A DNA stretch of 64,000 nucleotides from Symbiodinium microadriaticum. Its lineage: Eukaryota; Sar; Dinophyceae; Suessiales; Symbiodiniaceae. The notes below the pieces were generated by a model. That model was not told the origin of the DNA and made no database searches. It worked only from the letters and a program-made list of their open reading frames with translations. Shown here piece after piece: positions 43,919 through 55,475 of this stretch. The stretch spans positions 248,126 through 312,125 of the forward strand of contig LSRX01000177.1 in NCBI GenBank assembly GCA_001939145.1. Direction: 5' to 3'. Positions within the stretch are counted from its first letter, which is position 1; every line of letters starts with the position of its first letter. The position numbers and the translations under genes were made by a program.

Positions 43919-46900
43919 CTAAGAGGCCCTTTCTGTGTCTTGCAAGTGCAGGGTAGCGACAGCTTTAGCAAAGCCTTCGGGATAAGATTGCGTCGCGGTG
44001 AGGTGTTTGGTCCCAGTTCTTAGTTGGTAGACGGATTGCCCGAGACCAGACAGATACTCGATATGCTTGAGTGTAGGCCCCCCACACTGCAGTGGTCCCA
44101 TCACTGCGCTTCTTCCTAACAACAACCTTCTTGGCTGCTGTTTGGTACTTTGAGCGGCTTTCTCGTGTCATCCGATTCTTCAGCTTCATGATCCATCGCC
44201 TCATCTGTACACAGAAAGCTTTTCAGGATTTCTGCAGGGGGGTTGAACCGGTCAATTGAGACCCTGGCGAGGAGCCGATGCAGTAGCTGGGCTTTGCATT
44301 GTCGTGACCATATAACCCCATCCAGCTTGGTTGACAACATCAAGAATTACAGCTAAGCCTGGGCCTAGATTTGGACATGATCTAGGATCTTTGCTATAGA
44401 CTGCTAGCATCATCACTCAAGTGTGCGATCCAAGGAACAAGCTGCAGTACTTCCACATCTCGCCGTTGCATGCCAGCAAGAGTTTTCGAAGATGCAGGAA
44501 ATACGGCACAAACTTCAGTGTGCTCGAAACCGGTTGCTCAATTGCAGACCAGACCCCACGACAAGTGATGAGGTAGAGGATGAGGCAGGCTCTCGATGTG
44601 ATACAATTACTGCGGCGAACACCTTAGATAATGCACGTGGGGCCGAGGCACCACAAGGATCAAACAGCATCCACTCAGTACAGACTATTGGCAAGTTGCT
44701 GTCTCTGCTCACATCTCCCCACGGCCGTTCTGGACCCCTTTGGTGGACACTGGACGACATCCACACATGCATGTGGCAGGGATTGGCAAGCCATAGTAGT
44801 CCTCCTGGCTCCAATCGAAGAGCCCGTTTAATGAGGCCCAAAAAGCCAGCAAGTGTTGTTAGATCTTGGCAAATCGGGTCATTCACCTTGTCGTAGGTGC
44901 TCCTGGGAAAAGGCACACATCGTGTAGGAAGGGTGGCATTATCGAATGCAACTAGGCTGCGCCCTGGCACCCTGAGCACCTGAGCCGGCAACACAATAAT
45001 TAACTGGTCCCCATTCTCATGATCAGTGCATTTGCTATCACACAAATGCAAACCTGTGCTAAGTTCTGAACGGAATGCTGCCCCAATGCGAGCAGAGCCA
45101 CTGAAGCATTCGAGAACCGTGATATCCTCAAACACATGATCCAAATCTCAGGTAACTTCTGCTGCTACTGCATGCTGCCACTGTTCGGCACCGATTGCCA
45201 ACTCCAGATGAGGCTGCAGCTCTGATGCACGGGTCGAGCTGTGTGTGGGCAATGGTCGCAACATAATGGCAAGCTTGGAGCCTCAGGTACACAGGCCAAT
45301 AAGATCAACAGAGGAAGCATTGGGTTTCGATAGTGTCCTATTATATATAGGGTCACCAGGTTCAGAGGTAAAGGGGCCCAGGATTGGTTTAGAGGGTTGT
45401 AGTTGGTTTCAGCGTCTAGGGTTTATATATATGTGTAGTATGTATCTTTTGAGGTTTGCCGTGATGTTTGTAAGGTTCTGAAGCCAATCAGGTTTGGGAG
45501 CTACAATGTAGCATCTAAGTAGCATAATCGCAGGAACTCCCATCGCCAGCAACATGGCACAGGCGTTCCCACTGAGTGAGAGGGGATGGACATCCATCCT
45601 TTCGACCTACTCAAACAGACCTAACAACTTTTTCACCCCAACATCCTCTAAGACTCTGCTTCCGAACATATAGAGTTCCCTGATAAAGCTGAGTTCTGAA
45701 CACGAATTCTTGAAGCTACTCGCGACGACAAAAATCGCACCCTGACTCTTGAGATTGCCAAGTCAAAGCAAGGCGACCAGGTAAGGATAATATAGGGTTT
45801 CAGGTTGGGTTTTGCGATTGTGCGGTTTAGTGTTTCGGCGTCTGGCACTTTGCAGCTTTAGGCTTTCCGGATTTACAGGCTTTAATTTAGGGTTTTGGTG
45901 TTTAGGGTTTCGGGGTTCGGGGTTTTGATTTTGGTGTCGGAATATTGTAGTGCAGTCTTGGGGTTGAGGGATCTAGGTTACTGCAGAGCCGGCACCTATT
46001 CTGGAATGCCACTGATGTTCGTGCATTTTTGAAAGCCTCCTTCGAAGCTGCTGTGCCCCCCAGAAAGTTGAGCTTTGCCCAACTTAATTTCCTGAGAATT
46101 CCAGGGACCCTTGCAGGCAGAGCTGTGCTGGCGGTTCTTGTGCTATCTGGCATCACAAGCAGCACAAGAACTCTGCAGTAATTTATTATTAGCAAGCTCG
46201 GAGTTGTCAACAAAACCAAGCCAGCACAAACCCCAGCAGGTGGCTAGTTGCTCTTGCAAGCCTCTACAAAAGACATGATTCGGCCAGGCTTTGGAAGCTC
46301 GGCGGGCTCTGGCAACCAGCCTGCAATGATCTTCGCAATCTTGAAGCCGAACACGAACCCGTGTCTGTTCCAATTCACATTCGTGCCTTTCTTTTCGTTC
46401 ACCTAGCACAAGGGAGCTTTGAGTACAAATTATGCATGATTGTGAAAATGATATACTGTATCACGGAAGCAACTAATGGGTCGAGGCACTTGCAGCTCGA
46501 AGTGCTCACACACCAGAACAGCAAGAGGGGAAAGGGATGTCTTGACCACATAATAATGGCTCTGGTGCGCAATCACCTGGATCTTGGAGCCACCACTCGC
46601 TGTCTCCGGGGGTGCCATGAGGTAGGACCTCGGTCACATAGCAGATGTATCTAGCAGCTGTTTAAACAGCTCTGAGCAGGCAGCAGATATATTTATGCAC
46701 TGCCAGACAAGAGTCTTCTGCTTCAGCTGACTGCTAGCCGGTCGCACCAACCCCAGCTTGAAGACTGGCTCGAGCTCGGGCATGATGCTCTCAATCGTAC
46801 CCTCAGCTATCGAGGCATCTCGCAGGAACGAGGTGAGGGGTTAAGGTGTTCAACCGAGCGGCTGCAAGCTTTGCCTTCTTGGGCTTAGCTGCAGATGCTT

Positions 46901-47613
46901 CGCTATCCCCAGCCGAGGCAGCCGGTTCCTCTGCCTTGCGCTTGTTGGCGCTCTTCGCCTTGGCCTTCCTTTTCGGGAGGGCCTTCGGACCCGGCTCTCC
47001 TTCCTGCTGCTTCACCTGGTCCTTGGCTGCCTTGGCTTCTGCCCGGGCTTGCGCCTTGGCGGCACCTCAATGCGAACGTTAATGTGTGACAGGGGCTCAT
47101 GCAATGGTCCACACGTTTTAGCTATAGGGGCTATTGTACCGAGAAGCTTTGCAGAGTCTTCTCTGCTTTCTGCTGACGTGCTTGGGCTTTCAATGCTCTC
47201 TGTTGAAAGAACAACTGCAAATCGGCATCGACGCCGAAGTCGCTCAGCTGTGCACGGATTTGCTGAGGAAGCTGGACTGCTTCTTCAGCAAGTAGAGGTG
47301 CTGCATCCGGGTTCTCCGGCTCCTCGAAGCTTCGGACTGAGATTTGATAATTAAAGAAACCACCAACCGATCATCATGCCCATACCTGCCTATCTATCCA
47401 CCCTAGCCACTATCTACCCGTATCATATCTATCACCCATGTATCGGATTCGAAGGCCCCATGTTGACGGGTCCTGCTCATCCAGGCTGCCATCTGGCTCA
47501 TCACCAGCAGCTGCCGTTGGCTCTGGCATTGCATCTTTCACACCATCAGCATCAATCGTAGCCGTGGGCTTGGCACTGTCATCCGGAGCCTGTACATGGC
47601 TCTCACCATTCAT
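43919..47613 (-). CDS. Gene 2: multi-exon gene with ECFSG motif, function unknown
   Basis: Exons on the minus strand: 47613-47436 (ATG, MNGESHVQAPDDSAKP, acidic); 47336-47140, which joins the first in phase and has a Gln-rich helix (LQLFFQQRALKAQARQQ); 47054 to about 46850 (Lys/Ala-rich, nuclear-targeting-like PKRKAKAKSANKRK); about 46818-46640 (EGTIESIMPELEPVFKLG); about 46113-45993 (VPGILRKLSWAKLNFLGG); about 45144-45000 (VLECFSGSARIGAAF); about 44908-44690 (LAGFLGLIKRALRLEPGGLL, then WMSSSVHQRGPERPWGD); and C-terminal exons about 44200-43919 (SQSYPEGF-like TQSYPEGFAKAV). ECFSGSARIGAAF recalls motif I (SAM-binding Rossmann turn, xFSGxG) of C5 DNA methyltransferases, but the catalytic PCQ motif was not seen. 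The family, as I recall it, is expanded in Symbiodiniaceae. Exon joins after the third are approximate. Confidence 0.6.
44515..45144 (-). CDS. Gene 2, open stretch with ECFSG and WMSSSVHQR motifs
   Basis: This stretch is open for about 209 codons, although a CAG acceptor near 44909 suggests two exons around a short intron. GLLWLANPCHMHVWMSSSV keeps a Cys-His-Met tract of the domain. Beyond about 44690 the frame is probably intron. Confidence 0.65.
   Translation of the reverse strand: MDHVFEDITVLECFSGSARIGAAFRSELSTGLHLCDSKCTDHENGDQLIIVLPAQVLRVPGRSLVAFDNATLPTRCVPFPRSTYDKVNDPICQDLTTLAGFLGLIKRALRLEPGGLLWLANPCHMHVWMSSSVHQRGPERPWGDVSRDSNLPIVCTEWMLFDPCGASAPRALSKVFAAVIVSHREPASSSTSSLVVGSGLQLSNRFRAH
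47140..47613 (-). CDS. Gene 2, first two exons
   Basis: Exon 1 (47613-47436) ends ATG G before GTGATA. Exon 2 (47336-47140) starts after CTCAG and ends TCG before GTACAA. One leftover base plus two restores a codon, and the frame stays open through both, which supports a real splice. Confidence 0.75.
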
Positions 47614-48062
47614 GCCACCAACAGCAGAAAAAGCTTCACAACCCTAAACCCTAAACCCTAAACCCTAAAGCAGGTTGCACAACCTGTGACCTCAAAAGCC
47701 AAAAGCCGTTCACTGGAAAGGCATGGCCTGCGACCCGAGCTCGCCCCCAACCGAGGCTTCGAGCCCCTCTGCTTCATCCATCGAAGGCAGCTGGCTGTCC
47801 TGATCGTGGGCCACTTATAAGCTTAATGGCTTCAGGGTTTAGAGGGTATACAGCGAGGGTTCTAGCGAATTTCAAATTGGGGCGATAAGCTTTAGTGGTT
47901 AGTCGAATCTTGGGTTCGCTCATGATCAGATAGAACAGCAGTCCTCACAGGTGTCCATGGGATGAACTCCATCCACGGGTGGTGGTGCAGCCGCCTGGCA
48001 GCAGGAAACATGCACAGATCAGCTAGAGCTAGGGAAAATCCAAACGACTGAAGCCTTGATTC
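47614..48062. other. Spacer upstream of gene 2
   Basis: Four CCCTAAA units at 47638-47670 lie directly upstream of the gene 2 start. No exon or promoter box was recognised. Confidence 0.55.
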
Positions 48063-48492
48063 NNNNNNNNNNNNNNNNNNNNNNNNNNNNNNNNNNNNNN
48101 NNNNNNNNNNNNNNNNNNNNNNNNNNNNNNNNNNNNNNNNNNNNNNNNNNNNNNNNNNNNNNNNNNNNNNNNNNNNNNNNNNNNNNNNNNNNNNNNNNNN
48201 NNNNNNNNNNNNNNNNNNNNNNNNNNNNNNNNNNNNNNNNNNNNNNNNNNNNNNNNNNNNNNNNNNNNNNNNNNNNNNNNNNNNNNNNNNNNNNNNNNNN
48301 NNNNNNNNNNNNNNNNNNNNNNNNNNNNNNNNNNNNNNNNNNNNNNNNNNNNNNNNNNNNNNNNNNNNNNNNNNNNNNNNNNNNNNNNNNNNNNNNNNNN
48401 NNNNNNNNNNNNNNNNNNNNNNNNNNNNNNNNNNNNNNNNNNNNNNNNNNNNNNNNNNNNNNNNNNNNNNNNNNNNNNNNNNNNNNNNNNNN
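48063..48492. other. Assembly gap (430 N)
   Basis: A run of N with an (AG)n microsatellite on its right edge (48493-48512), which may have stopped the assembly. Confidence 0.98.
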
Positions 48493-48832
48493 AGAGAGAG
48501 AGAGAGAGAGCGAGAGCAAGAAGAGGGAGAGCGAGCTAGGGATTAGGGTTTTGGCTGATTGGCAGAGTCTGGGTTCAAACTTTATGGGGTTAGGGTTTTA
48601 GTGCCTCGTCTCTCGTTGGCATTGACTGATTGATCTCGGCATCGTCGGGGCCATCTGCAGCAGGAAGGGCCTCGGACAAATCTGATCGAGAGAAGGTTAT
48701 GCTTCTGCGGGGCCGAGGGCCTCCTCTCTTGTTGGCATCGTCTCACCTTCAGCCGGACAGGCCTCCCAAAAAATCATTTCTTGTACGAGAGCGAGTTGTA
48801 TATTGTTGTTAATGAGCTACTGCTCTCAAGCA

Positions 48833-50136
48833 GCCTCAAGGACGTTGGAATCATCGGCATCAGGTTCTGGGGCCTCACATCACATGCACGAGTTAATGTG
48901 AGAGAGATCTAGCTAGAGAGAGTTACCCTGACGAAAGAGAGAGAGAGAGAGAGAGAGACAGACCTTCTTTAGTGAAATTTAGGTGAGTGCCTCCAACTCC
49001 ACTGCCACATCCTCGCCGATATCGGCCTCGTCGGAGTCGTCGGCGTCGCCAGAAGCGGGAGGCATGATCTGGGATCAAGTGGATGAGAGGATATAGAGAG
49101 CTCCAATCGTAACAATAACTCCTACCTCCATCCGTCGATTTCAGGGCAAGTGGCATCACTCTTGAATCCCGGCATAGCCATGATCATATTCTTCAAAGCC
49201 TGGATCTCCTCCGTCCTGATCGAACAAAGAATGTGCAGTATACTATATAATCAGCCCCATGAATGCACAGGCACCTAGCAACAGGTGTTCGTCTTGTAAG
49301 GCGGATCACCAGGGCCACGAGAGATCGAAGCCGACCGCCCTGGATGCTGCACCAGTCCTCAAACGACTCCACAAATCAATTGATTGTTCGGTTCAGACAT
49401 GTCGGGTCATCTTGCAAACAAGACTCGTTGATATCTTTCTTGAGAATCTTCCGTTCGACGGTGCCTTCCTTTCTCATGGACCCAAGAATCATAATTCCAT
49501 GAGAATCATTCATCCTCTTGAAGGCGGCCTTAACGAGACTCTACATACATCGAGACACTCAGAACCAAATTGACATGGCGGCCGAGATACCTGGAACTGC
49601 TTGGGAGTAGGCGTGTTAAGGTCAAAGGCACTCAGGATGTTCAACACCGGCACGAAGTTCGCCCTGACCTGAAACCACATAATTGATCAAGTTCTACCCG
49701 AATTTCGAATCGAAGCAAAACTTTAAATGCAGACTAGCAACGTCGCACTCGTAGACAGAGCCGGATGCCGCTGAGGTGGGGCTGATGCCAACAACATCTC
49801 CGCCCTGCTGGAGTCATGTGTGCGCGGACATTGGAAAACAGATCGAGATGCAGGGCATATTCCAATTACGGGTTTAGGGTTTAGGGTTTCGGGGTTTAGG
49901 GGTATTGTACATTGCCATACCGGGGCCTCCAGTCGCAGTCTCGTCCAATCCGAGTCGCCGTAGACTTCATCAATGATGCCGTACAGCGTTGACACAACCT
50001 CGCTCTATAATTATTGACCCCATCACACAACAAGTGCTTCAAGCACATAAGTATCTAGTTTGACGACAAGCTTCGTCGATCCTGTTGCCGGACATAGCTC
50101 CAGGCTCTCACTACAATCTCTGCAAGAGCTTCACGG
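48833..50136 (-). CDS. Gene 3: multi-exon gene, unknown product
   Basis: Six minus-strand exons join in phase: 50136-50068, 50002-49921, 49807-49742, 49668-49591, 49540-49425 and 49215-49126. Most use GT donors and AG acceptors. The product reads EALAEIVVRAWSYVRQQ, EVVSTLYGIIDEVYGDSDW, GISPTSAASGSVYECD, VPVLNILSAFDLNTPTPKQF, LVKAAFKRMNDSHGIMILG, then GTVERKILKKDINE, EEIQALKNMIMAMPGFKSD. A likely acidic exon (about 49066-48971, PPASGDADDSDEADIGED) and a last exon (about 48880-48833, EPDADDSNVLEAA then TGA) follow, but their phase was not settled. The true first exon lies upstream and was not identified. I do not recognise the family. Confidence 0.65.
48933..48960. repeat. (GA)n microsatellite
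   Basis: About twelve GA units in an intron of gene 3. Confidence 0.9.
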
Positions 50137-50618
50137 CTGTGGGGTAAATGCCACAATGCAATGCAACAAACGAATCAGCGAACAGCACTGCAACTGATCA
50201 CAAGCTTGGGAGTGGGTGCACCATCAGCGGGTCCACAGCATTGCCGCTTCTGCTGCCGAAGCCGACCCAGCAGAAGAGCACTCTTCATTGCCGGGCAGCA
50301 ACACGAATTACGAATTAGGGTATATCAAGTGTGGTTTTAGGTGGCGGGCTAAGTATAGTAGGTGGTCAGGGGGTAGAGAGTCTGAGGAATTTGGCATTTT
50401 AGGGATGTTAGTTTTGTCAAAGGTATCGATTTCCATAAGCAAGAGCCACACCTTCGAAGCAGAACATGATGAAATCTGCACCCATCTATCGGCTACATTC
50501 GCCCCTATTATAATTCTGTATACTTTCATATACCCGGGTTTATGTTCTTGTTAACCCCCCCAAGACCTTAAAAATCATGGCATCAGAAGATAACCTATAC
50601 TAAACCAGGCATTAGACC

Positions 50619-50660
50619 CAAGACCTCATATATGAAGGTCTTACGATGCTAAGGGGAACA
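50619..50660. repeat. Short palindrome, family M copy 2
   Basis: AAGACCTCATATATGAAGGT then CTTACGATGCTAAGGGGAAC. In reverse complement it matches 31836-31876, flank included. Confidence 0.7.
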
Positions 50661-51065
50661 GAATTAGGTGTTATGGGCTTAGGATTAAAGTTTGGGGTTG
50701 AGGGTCCTAGTATTAAGGAGTATTTCAGCGTTCATTATCCACAGGGTGGGCAGTAGAGAGGACTGCTAGGAGTAGTCATATCAACAGCTGCGTACGCAGC
50801 GGAACCATCGCAATACCTAAGCGACCACGCCGCTGATGCCAGTCTAGGCAACATGAGAACTAGAAACAGTGATGACAATAAGGGTATCATTTGAACCCAT
50901 CATAACTATATAGCTGCCATAGCTACTGTGATAGTCGTCACAGGAGTGACAGCAGCAGCTGGGAATGAGCACGCCTCAGCCAATGCAGGCTGCCGCTGCT
51001 CTGCAGCGCAAAAGATGCCCGCTGCCGGAAGCGTTGCGTGGCCCTGCAGGTGGAAGAAGAGGTTT

Positions 51066-51160
51066 AGAGTTTACCTAAACCCCCAAAAGTAGGTAAAATA
51101 ATGGCCCAAAACCTATAAAAGGGCTACTATTCTACATACTTTTGGGGTCCAGGTAGGGGT
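51066..51160. repeat. Fold-back repeat, family H copy 2
   Basis: GAGTTTACCTAAACCCCCAA then AAGTAGGTA at the left and TACATACTTTTGGGGTCCAG then GTAGGGG at the right. TA just inside each end. Confidence 0.75.
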
Positions 51161-51470
51161 TTTTTAGGGTTCAGGGCTCAGACAGAACTGGGAAGTAACG
51201 GGGTGTCGTGATGGCGGTTTGCTTCCTCGTAGCCTTCTTTACGAGGCGTCTCATACAGGGCACATGGTATGCTTAAGGCGACAGTTCCTTAACGATCGAA
51301 GCGCAGACTTATAGTTAGCATCAGGGCCTGGACCCTAAACCCTAAACCCTAAGCCCAGCAGGGCTTCGGAAACATGACTCGCACTTTTCGCCATGACTTC
51401 ACCGGATCTTCAGTCTACAGGCCATCCTAAACATCCAGTGTTTTCAGTGACCACTTACGCCGAAACGCTT

Positions 51471-51577
51471 TAATGTAGGGGCCTTAATAATTGGAAGAGG
51501 GCTTTGGGGGATCCTTGCTATAATCGTAATATAGCATATCCCAAAAGCCTATTCTAATTATTAAGGCCCCTGCATTA
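51471..51577. repeat. Fold-back repeat, family B copy 3
   Basis: TAATGTAGGGGCCTTAATAA at the left and CTAATTATTAAGGCCCCTGC then ATTA at the right: about 30 bp of nearly perfect pairing, the best-kept family B copy. Confidence 0.85.
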
Positions 51578-51676
51578 AAGCTTTTCGGGTGGTTTCTGGT
51601 GGTCGTTCAATTCAGGATCCTACTCCTGCAGACGGGGGGGTCCAATTTAGGATGACTCATATGCTCTGAAACCCCC

Positions 51677-51780
51677 ATATAGGGGCCTTAGTAATTAGAA
51701 TAGGCTTCTAGGATCCTTTATAGTATGGGCATAAAAGGGAACACTAAGAAACATTGGTAGTTGTTTAGGCTTCTATGTTA
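51677..51780. repeat. Fold-back repeat, family B copy 4, diverged
   Basis: ATATAGGGGCCTTAGTAATT then AGAATAGGCTTCTAGGATCC; right side TTTAGGCTTCTATGTTA. The middle resembles family A (GGATCC, AAAAGGGAAC), so this may be a chimera. Confidence 0.6.
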
Positions 51781-53354
51781 CCTGGAAAGCAAGGAGAGCG
51801 GTCTTAGTTACATCCGATCACCTTGGGCAGAATTCGAGGCTCGCCTGGATTTAGATTTGTGGCACCTGGCCACATTTGCAGGCAATGTAGGGCCGCAACC
51901 ATTGTAGATCAGCCATAAAGCTCCAGTCGTTGATCTTATATGAACTAAGTAAAGACACCAGAATAACCTGCAAACAAATACCACTGCCCATTTAATTGCC
52001 TTAAGCCCTGATCGCTCATTTCCTGATACCCTGCATACGCCTTCCCCAAAACCGAAAGCCCTGAACCACCCGAGCCTGACAAACCCGCACGTGACAATTT
52101 CCACGAGCCCTACTACACCTCACGATCATAAACAACAACACCCGAACCCCAAACTCGAAACAAAATCTACAGCCAATCCTCGAACCTTGAGCCTCTCAAC
52201 CCTTTCAATGGCCTTACCGAAACCCTAAACCCTAAACAATACCCTTACCGATCCCTTCAATCAGCCTCGAAGAAGCCCTCAACCCATGACCGGGATCCAC
52301 GCCGCGAGGCTTCCAGAAACGTTGACTTGGAGGAGACATAAAACTCCTGCTTGCCAAGCACAGAATACCCAGACCTTCCAATAAATGCCTCATGTGAGAA
52401 CATATACCTCAAACCATAGGCAAATTGAGGCATATACTCCTTAAGTCTACTCAGTATATAAGTGAGCAGGTTTCCCCTCTAAGAAGGTCCCCTTCAAGAG
52501 AGCCACAAGAAGGGTTCAGAAAGGTCCCCTTTAAGGGGTCTCCCTAATACCACCTAGGACTATAGCAGACGGCCAGTACCAAATAAATGCTGCTGGGCTA
52601 GCCTTTTATATTTTTACGATGCAAGTATAAGAATGCGACTACTACCAAGCGGGGTAAGAGTAACAACATGAACCAGTGTAGTCATCATACTGTCAAGCGT
52701 AGCTAGATGGCCACCTCCAGTTGTTGGAACTCCGCCGTGTGGTTCTCTGTGTGCAGATGGTACCTTGTTGGGACTCATGGTGCAAGGTCCAAAGCTTTAC
52801 GGCTGAAGCGGGGTTTGAGACATCGTAGTTAAAAAAACTCTCATCCTGAAGATTGGCACACCCCGCACCCTTCTGCTATCGTCGTTCGTGCAACAGACTA
52901 GGGTTGACTCTCGAATGTACGATGAACGGTCTATGACTGAAGCGCTTTGGGATTTGGGCTAAGCCAGTAAGAAGGACTGAAACTTCGTGGGGCTTTCGGA
53001 TTCCGGGCCGGGGGGGGGGGTTGTGTTTCGTGGCAAGGTTGGCGGATGTTTGTGCTCCGGACGTGTAACGTGCAAGAGATTGGTGTGGCTTTTTGGCCTT
53101 ATGCAGGATTGCCAGGGTTGGGGGTTACATCAGGGATTTCCTGGAAGAAGCCGACCAACAAACGAAGAACGTCTTGCTAAAGACCTTCCAGCGAAACACT
53201 GCAACAAACACCCAGGCCCTTATACTGTGTTTCTAGACTGTGACAGTAGCAGCAGCACCGGCACCACGAAGACGACTCCACTGCGCCGACTAGCCGCACT
53301 ACCAAAGCCTCCGACTCCTGCTGCCGCGTGGACTACGATCCACACTACCACAGA

Positions 53355-53445
53355 CCCTAAGGGTCCAAGTAATCATAAGTTAGGGACTTTGGGCGCCTTT
53401 CTGGGTACCAAAAACCATAGATAAGGACTACTTGGACCCTTAGGG
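53355..53445. repeat. Fold-back repeat, family D copy 2
   Basis: CCCTAAGGGTCCAAGTAATC at the left and CTACTTGGACCCTTAGGG at the right, centre CTTTGGGCGCC. Ends read CCCTA / TAGGG as in copy 1. Confidence 0.85.
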
Positions 53446-53689
53446 AGGAGCAAGAGAACCACCAGACAGCACCAGCACCAGCCACGCTGGCTTCATCTCC
53501 CGAAGCCAACCTTCTACCCCAGAGGGTTTAGGATTTCGGATTTAGGGCCTGACGGTTTAGGAGTTCGGGTTTAGGAGATAGGTTCTAGGATTTGGGAGCC
53601 TAAATTAAAAGCTTTCATGCTTCGTCGCTTGGGCTCTGTAGCCTTCTGCTGCGAGCCCACCTGAAGAACCCCATGCTGGAACTCACCCA

Positions 53690-54605
53690 ACACCCTAAAC
53701 CCTAAGTCCTGAAAGCCTAAACCCTAAACCCTAAAACCCTAAACCCTAAAACCCTAAACCCTGAACCTTTCAAAACATGACGCCCTGGAAATCTTCAAAG
53801 CTGCCGAAAACTAAACCCTGGCCCCTGGGGTAACTCTGAAGGGCTTAGGGCTTAGGGTTTAGGGGCTTAGGGTTTAGGGCTTTAGGGTTTAGGGGCTTAA
53901 GGGCTTAGGGGCTTTGGGGCTTTTGGCTTAGGGGTTTAGAGGCTTAGGGTTTAGGGTTTAGGGCCGCGGCCTTTGGGTTTTAGAGCTTAGGGCCTTAGGG
54001 TTTTGGGGCTTAGGGTTTCGGGCTTGACGCCTGAATCCGGACCGCGAAAGTCCCAACTAAGCCCCTGTCGGGTCGACCAGGAGAATCCTGGCAGGACGCA
54101 AGTCTCCCTGGTTCTACGGTTTAGGGTTTAGGGTTTAGGGTTTAGGGTTTAGGGTTCAGGGTTTAGGGTTTAGGGTTGAGGGCTTAGGGCTTAGGTTAAG
54201 GGTTCAGGGTTTAGGGTTTAGGATTTTAGGGTTCCGGGTTTAGGGAACGGGGGAATGGATCCCTATGATACCTATAGTCTCCATTGTAATTCCTTTTTTT
54301 GGCTTAACCAATTCTATATTAAGGATCCCAAAAGGTAAGCCCCAAAAGGAACTACAACGGAGACTACACGTAGTCCCTTACGGTCTCCTAAAGATAGTCC
54401 CAATACCCCGTTCCCCCATTCCCTACCAAGAACCCAGGGAGTCATCCCAGGGGACTGTGCGCCGGAGAACTGCGGCTTGCGGCCAGAATGTACATCAGGG
54501 TTTAGGGCTTAGGGCTTAGGGCTCAGGGTTTAGGGCCTAGGTCTTATAGGGTTTAGGGTCTAGGGCTTACGGCTTAGGGCTTAGGGTCTAGGGTTTAGGG
54601 TTGCG
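53690..54605. repeat. Cluster of telomere-like arrays
   Basis: C-rich at 53690-53770; G-rich at 53845-54020 (CTTAGGG and TTTAGGG mixed), 54117-54245 (several exact TTTAGGG in a row) and 54500-54605. Confidence 0.9.
54269..54372. repeat. Fold-back repeat, family A copy 7
   Basis: TACCTATAGTCTCCATTGTA at the left, AACTACAACGGAGACTACAC then GTA at the right; loop with ATTAAGGATCCCAAAAGG. TA at both ends. Confidence 0.8.
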
Positions 54606-54865
54606 GGTACAGGTTGAAAATGCAGGAGTTTGATGCAAAGTCCTCTTTAACATGCCCACGAAGGAGTAGCTGCTTTGAAGTACAAGACCTCCAAGATGTA
54701 CCCTCATTGAGGTCAGCCTCAAATCTACCCAACATCACCAGCCCGAGCTTCTTGCAGGCGACTCGGTAGCGCCATTCCCTACGATCATCCCAGATTTAGG
54801 ATTATCTAGCCTTTTGCTCTAGGTTTCGGGATCCGGGCATGCTTGAAAGCATCAGGCCTTGGTAC

Positions 54866-54951
54866 TACCTATAATCTCCATTGTGGTTCCTTTTCTTGGT
54901 TTAACCTAAATAGGTAACCCCAAAAAGGAACTACAACGGAGACTATAGGTA
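54866..54951. repeat. Fold-back repeat, family A copy 8
   Basis: TACCTATAATCTCCATTGTG at the left, AACTACAACGGAGACTATAG then GTA at the right, short loop. TA at both ends. Close to copy 7, which lies about 0.5 kb away. Confidence 0.85.
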
Positions 54952-55127
54952 CTGTTAGAACTTAAGCTTGAAGGACTTTACTAGCACTCAGGCTGAGGCA
55001 ATGGCCGGATTACGTCGGAGTTTCTCGGTATTCGCGACTTTACCCGGCAAATGGAGCACGTCTCAGTGATGAGTAGGGCTGCACATACATTGTTTTGGAC
55101 AGTAAAGGTACCAAATGTTGCCTTACC

Positions 55128-55275
55128 CCAAACCCCACACCCTAAACCCCAAACCCTAAACCACAAACTCTAAATCCCAAAGCCTACAACCCTAACCCCT
55201 AAAACCCTAGAACCCTAACCCCTAATACCCTCAATCCCTACAACCCCAAAACCCTAAAGTCCCAATACCCTAAAG
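55128..55275 (-). repeat. Telomere-like array, C-rich
   Basis: CCCTAAA, CCCCAAA and CCCTAACC variants. Confidence 0.85.
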
Positions 55276-55370
55276 TCCCAAACAAAACTCCTGAAGGCCT
55301 TTGCCTGCTTTCCCCGGACTCCCTTCGGAGTGGCTGTTGACGCCCCAACTCTACATCCCGAAAAGCCCAC

Positions 55371-55475
55371 ATGGGAGTTTGCGAAAGCTAGGGTACCTTA
55401 TTTTGGGGGCCTTAGAATAAGGATCCTACTATTTAGGGTACTAAATTGGGGTCCCCCATTTTCGGAAACCCCACA
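55371..55475. repeat. Fold-back repeat, family E copy 2
   Basis: TTTGCGAAAGCTAGGGTACC at the left and GGGTCCCCCATTTTCGGAAA then CCCC at the right; centre AATAAGGATCCTACTATT. Reverse orientation to 29520-29617. Confidence 0.75.

Noticed and set aside
33716..44395. 17-bp exact match GATCTAGGATCTTTGCT at 33716-33732 and 44379-44395
   Set aside because: Considered as ends of a mobile unit, but one lies within a gene 1 exon, the flanks differ, and a 17-bp match in 64 kb is not far from chance.
52987..53424. Plus-strand frame of 145 codons
   Set aside because: It runs into the family D fold-back at its end and has no family likeness.
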